A stretch of 6,451 nt of DNA from a bacterium (lineage in GTDB: Bacteria; Actinomycetota; Acidimicrobiia; Spongiisociales; UBA11373), in the NCBI GenBank assembly GCA_013202595.1, contig JABMPV010000073.1, forward strand, positions 1-6,451. The letters are read 5' to 3'. Both the position numbers and the translations under genes were made by a program. Below are positions 4,931 to 6,451 of this stretch, one piece after another. Position 1 is the first letter of the stretch. Each line of letters opens with the position of its first letter. Under the pieces are notes generated by a model. That model saw nothing but the letters and a program-made list of their open reading frames with translations. It ran no database searches and was not told the origin of the DNA.

Positions 4931-5965
4931 CTACAACTTCGACATCGAGACGCCGAGGAGATTGATGGTCTCCTCAGGGGCGCGTTCGACGGCCAGGCTC
5001 TCTGCGATGGCGAGGCCTGCCCTGAAGATCGACGACGTGGCCGAGACGGGACCGGCGAGCATCTGAGCCCTGGTGACCGATCCGTTGCCGCGGATGCGGG
5101 CGCGCACGGTGATGCGCCTGGCCCCCATCCCCTTGCGGCGCAGGCGGGAGCCCACCCTGTCGGCGAGGTCGAGGATGACTCGTCTCCGGATGTCGGGGTC
5201 GTCGCCACCTCTCCCGAAGGCCGATTGGGCGCCGACTGATCCTGCCCGTCTCCCGGGGGTCACCCGTCGCGGATCCCTGTTGTGTGCCAGCGCCCACAGA
5301 TGGTGCCCGGCTCCCGCACCGATCCATGCGCAGAGAGTCTCCTCCGAGACCGATGGCAGATCGCCCACGGTCGCGATGCCGTAGGAGGACAATCGGTCGG
5401 TGGCAACCGGTCCGACGCCCCACAACGCGTTCACCGGGAGTGGATGGAGGAACTCCAATTCCCGCCCGGGCTCGACGGCGACGAGCCCGTCTGGCTTGGC
5501 GCGTTGGCTGGCCACCTTGGCCAGGAACTTGGTGGTGGCCACGCCGACCGAGATGGCGAGGCCCACCTCTTCACGGACCCGGGAGCGAAGCCGGACGCCC
5601 ATCTCCACCGGGGTCCCGAGAAGGTGCACCGACCCGCCCACGTCGAGGAACGCTTCGTCGATCGAGATCGGTTCGACGAGAGGTGTGAAGTCGTCGAAGA
5701 TCGCCATGACTCGCCGGCTCTCCTCTACGTATGCGGAGAAGTGGCCGTTCACCACCACCAGGTCGGGGCACAGTCGTCTGGCCTCGCGTTCGGGCATCGG
5801 GGCGCGCACGCCGAGTCGCTTGGCCTCGTAGGTGGCCGCGAGGATGACCCCGCCGCCGACCGCCACCGGTCGCCCGCGAAGGGAGGGATCGTTGCGCACT
5901 TCGACCGCGGCATAGAACGAGTCGAGATCGGCGTGCAAGATGGTTGCCGCGCTGCGTTCCACCAC
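4931..5965 (-). CDS. dinB: DNA polymerase IV (Y-family, DinB), ending early at an in-frame TAG
   Basis: Pol IV copies past DNA lesions with low fidelity. The core is complete. TILHADLDSFYAAVE (8-22) carries the first catalytic Asp (D13) and the steric-gate position (Y18). EPISIDEAFLDV (98-109) holds the catalytic pair D103-E104. AISVGVATTKFLAKVASQRAKPDG is the palm segment, NALWGVGPVA the thumb helix-hairpin-helix, and a little-finger domain follows, ending LLGVSMSKL. The frame stops there at TAG, giving 344 aa, while the usual clamp-binding tail continues in the same frame. If the TAG is a true stop, the enzyme keeps its active site but lacks clamp binding, which E. coli Pol IV needs for work in the cell. 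Start choice: GTG 5965 (or 5962), just ahead of the first strand. There is no well-spaced Shine-Dalgarno and a CATGAT box is a few bases upstream, so it may be leaderless. It is divergent from the VOC gene and convergent with the DM13 gene. No LexA-type box is apparent in the short promoter region. Confidence 0.92.
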   Translation of the reverse strand: MVERSAATILHADLDSFYAAVEVRNDPSLRGRPVAVGGGVILAATYEAKRLGVRAPMPEREARRLCPDLVVVNGHFSAYVEESRRVMAIFDDFTPLVEPISIDEAFLDVGGSVHLLGTPVEMGVRLRSRVREEVGLAISVGVATTKFLAKVASQRAKPDGLVAVEPGRELEFLHPLPVNALWGVGPVATDRLSSYGIATVGDLPSVSEETLCAWIGAGAGHHLWALAHNRDPRRVTPGRRAGSVGAQSAFGRGGDDPDIRRRVILDLADRVGSRLRRKGMGARRITVRARIRGNGSVTRAQMLAGPVSATSSIFRAGLAIAESLAVERAPEETINLLGVSMSKL

Positions 5966-6007
5966 CTCATCATGCCCGGCGGGTATGACACGTATACGCT
6001 CCGGGTC
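5966..6007. promoter_or_regulatory. Compact divergent promoter region between dinB and the VOC gene
   Basis: Only 42 bp separate the two start codons. The region holds TATGAC (5984-5989) and TATACG (5993-5998) on the plus strand, and CATGAT (5969-5974) on the minus strand, each close enough to a start codon for a leaderless or nearly leaderless mRNA. The 8-bp palindrome CGTATACG (5991-5998) lies near the middle. Neither gene has a clear Shine-Dalgarno site. Both promoters must overlap, so the two genes may compete for polymerase or share control. Confidence 0.4.
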
Positions 6008-6442
6008 ATGGTGACCTCGATTCAGCTCGTATTCGATGCCGGCGATCCGGCCCGCCTCGCCGATTTCTGGGCGGTTGCCCTCGGCTACGTCATCCAGCCC
6101 CCTCCGGATGGCTTCACGTCGTGGGAGGACTGGGCCAGCGTCATGGAGATACCGGAGGAGGATTGGAACGACGCCGGGGCGTTGATCGATCCGGATGGCG
6201 ATGGCCCCCGTGTGTTCTTCCAGCGGGTGGCTGAAGGGAAGAGTGCCAAGAACCGACTCCACCTCGATCTCAATGTCGGAGGCGGGCACGCAGCGCCACT
6301 CGAGGAGCGCAAGGTGCGGGTGGATGCGAGGGTGGCGGAGTTGGCTGCTGCCGGGGCGACGTCCGTGGGCCCGCACGAACAGCGAGACGAGTACTGGGTC
6401 GTGATGCAGGACCCCGAGGGCAACGAGTTCTGCGTCCAGTGA
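6008..6442 (+). CDS. VOC-superfamily (glyoxalase/bleomycin-resistance-like) protein
   Basis: The protein has 144 aa, the usual length of a two-module VOC protein. The first module opens with VFDAGDPARLADFWAVALGY, the typical strand-helix start of glyoxalase-like domains (Dp..lA.FW...LGy). The second contains KNRLHLDLNV, then a helix RVDARVAELAAAGAT, and ends with VMQDPEGNEFCVQ, the family's closing strand. H in LHLDL and E in NEFCV are the usual candidate metal ligands, though the full ligand set cannot be assigned by eye. Substrate is unknown: the superfamily includes isomerases, dioxygenases and resistance proteins, and this subgroup is mostly uncharacterised. ATG 6008 is chosen because the domain starts there and TATACG lies 10 nt upstream, suggesting a near-leaderless mRNA; a GTG follows directly as alternative. 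It is divergent from dinB, with no proven link in function. The gene ends 9 nt from the window edge. Confidence 0.9.
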   Translation: MVTSIQLVFDAGDPARLADFWAVALGYVIQPPPDGFTSWEDWASVMEIPEEDWNDAGALIDPDGDGPRVFFQRVAEGKSAKNRLHLDLNVGGGHAAPLEERKVRVDARVAELAAAGATSVGPHEQRDEYWVVMQDPEGNEFCVQ

Positions 6443-6451
6443 CGCCTACTC

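Noticed and set aside
4718..4933. Genome-wide reassignment of TAG to an amino acid.
   Set aside because: TAG ends the flp pilin at the correct length for the family and ends the dinB tail 8 nt from the convergent gene, so it works as a stop elsewhere in this window.
4725..5066. Plus-strand 113-codon frame with a TTG start after a perfect Shine-Dalgarno octamer.
   Set aside because: Arg/Ser-rich composition with no domain, and it lies opposite the dinB tail and little-finger coding sequence. Kept only as a remark on the octamer.
5282..6007. Long plus-strand extension upstream of the VOC gene.
   Set aside because: It is antisense to dinB, and the VOC domain begins exactly at ATG 6008, so the extension is a shadow of a high-GC gene.
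5966..6376. Upstream extension of the dinB frame to 6376.
   Set aside because: It is antisense to the VOC gene and carries no Pol IV sequence; the family's N-terminus matches the start near 5965.

Overview
The window is high-GC, densely packed bacterial DNA that looks actinobacterial. The evidence is an ATP-dependent DNA ligase of the LigB size class, several GTG starts, two genes that appear to begin leaderlessly just after a -10-like box, and a membrane-anchored DM13 protein with a long Thr linker. An Acidimicrobiia-like lineage is my inference; nothing here fixes the taxon.

Left part (1-1639, minus strand): the front end of a Tad/Flp pilus locus, in the order flp pilin (56 aa, 1334-1504), tadE-like (902-1270), tadG-like (starts at 914 and runs off the left edge). 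Both the pilin and the TadE protein carry the Flp-type prepilin peptidase motif (Gly, then Glu at +5 and an aromatic at +6). A very strong GC hairpin separates flp from tadE, and tadG overlaps the end of tadE by 13 nt. Upstream of flp is a 135-bp gap with a cluster of inverted repeats.

Middle (1640-4709): a minus-strand LuxR-family regulator, whose receiver domain has lost two conserved switch residues, lies just upstream of the pilus operon and is probably a regulator of it. It is divergent from a plus-strand ATP-dependent DNA ligase (2465-4003), which is followed in the same direction by a membrane-anchored DM13-domain protein (4062-4709).

Right part (4718-6442): a minus-strand Y-family DNA polymerase IV (dinB), convergent with the DM13 gene and divergent from a small VOC/glyoxalase-like protein (6008-6442). 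The main surprise is that dinB is interrupted by an in-frame amber codon at 4931-4933. The polymerase core lies upstream of it. The same reading frame continues for 70 codons and encodes what looks like the normal C-terminal tail, including a sliding-clamp-binding motif. This is either a recent nonsense mutation, a sequencing error, or a switch that makes clamp-free and clamp-binding forms by readthrough.

The genes fall into two themes: surface pili with a regulator, and DNA repair/damage tolerance (ligase, Pol IV). I see no rRNA, tRNA, CRISPR array, insertion sequence or phage gene. All gaps between genes are short; the longest is the 135-bp gap upstream of flp.
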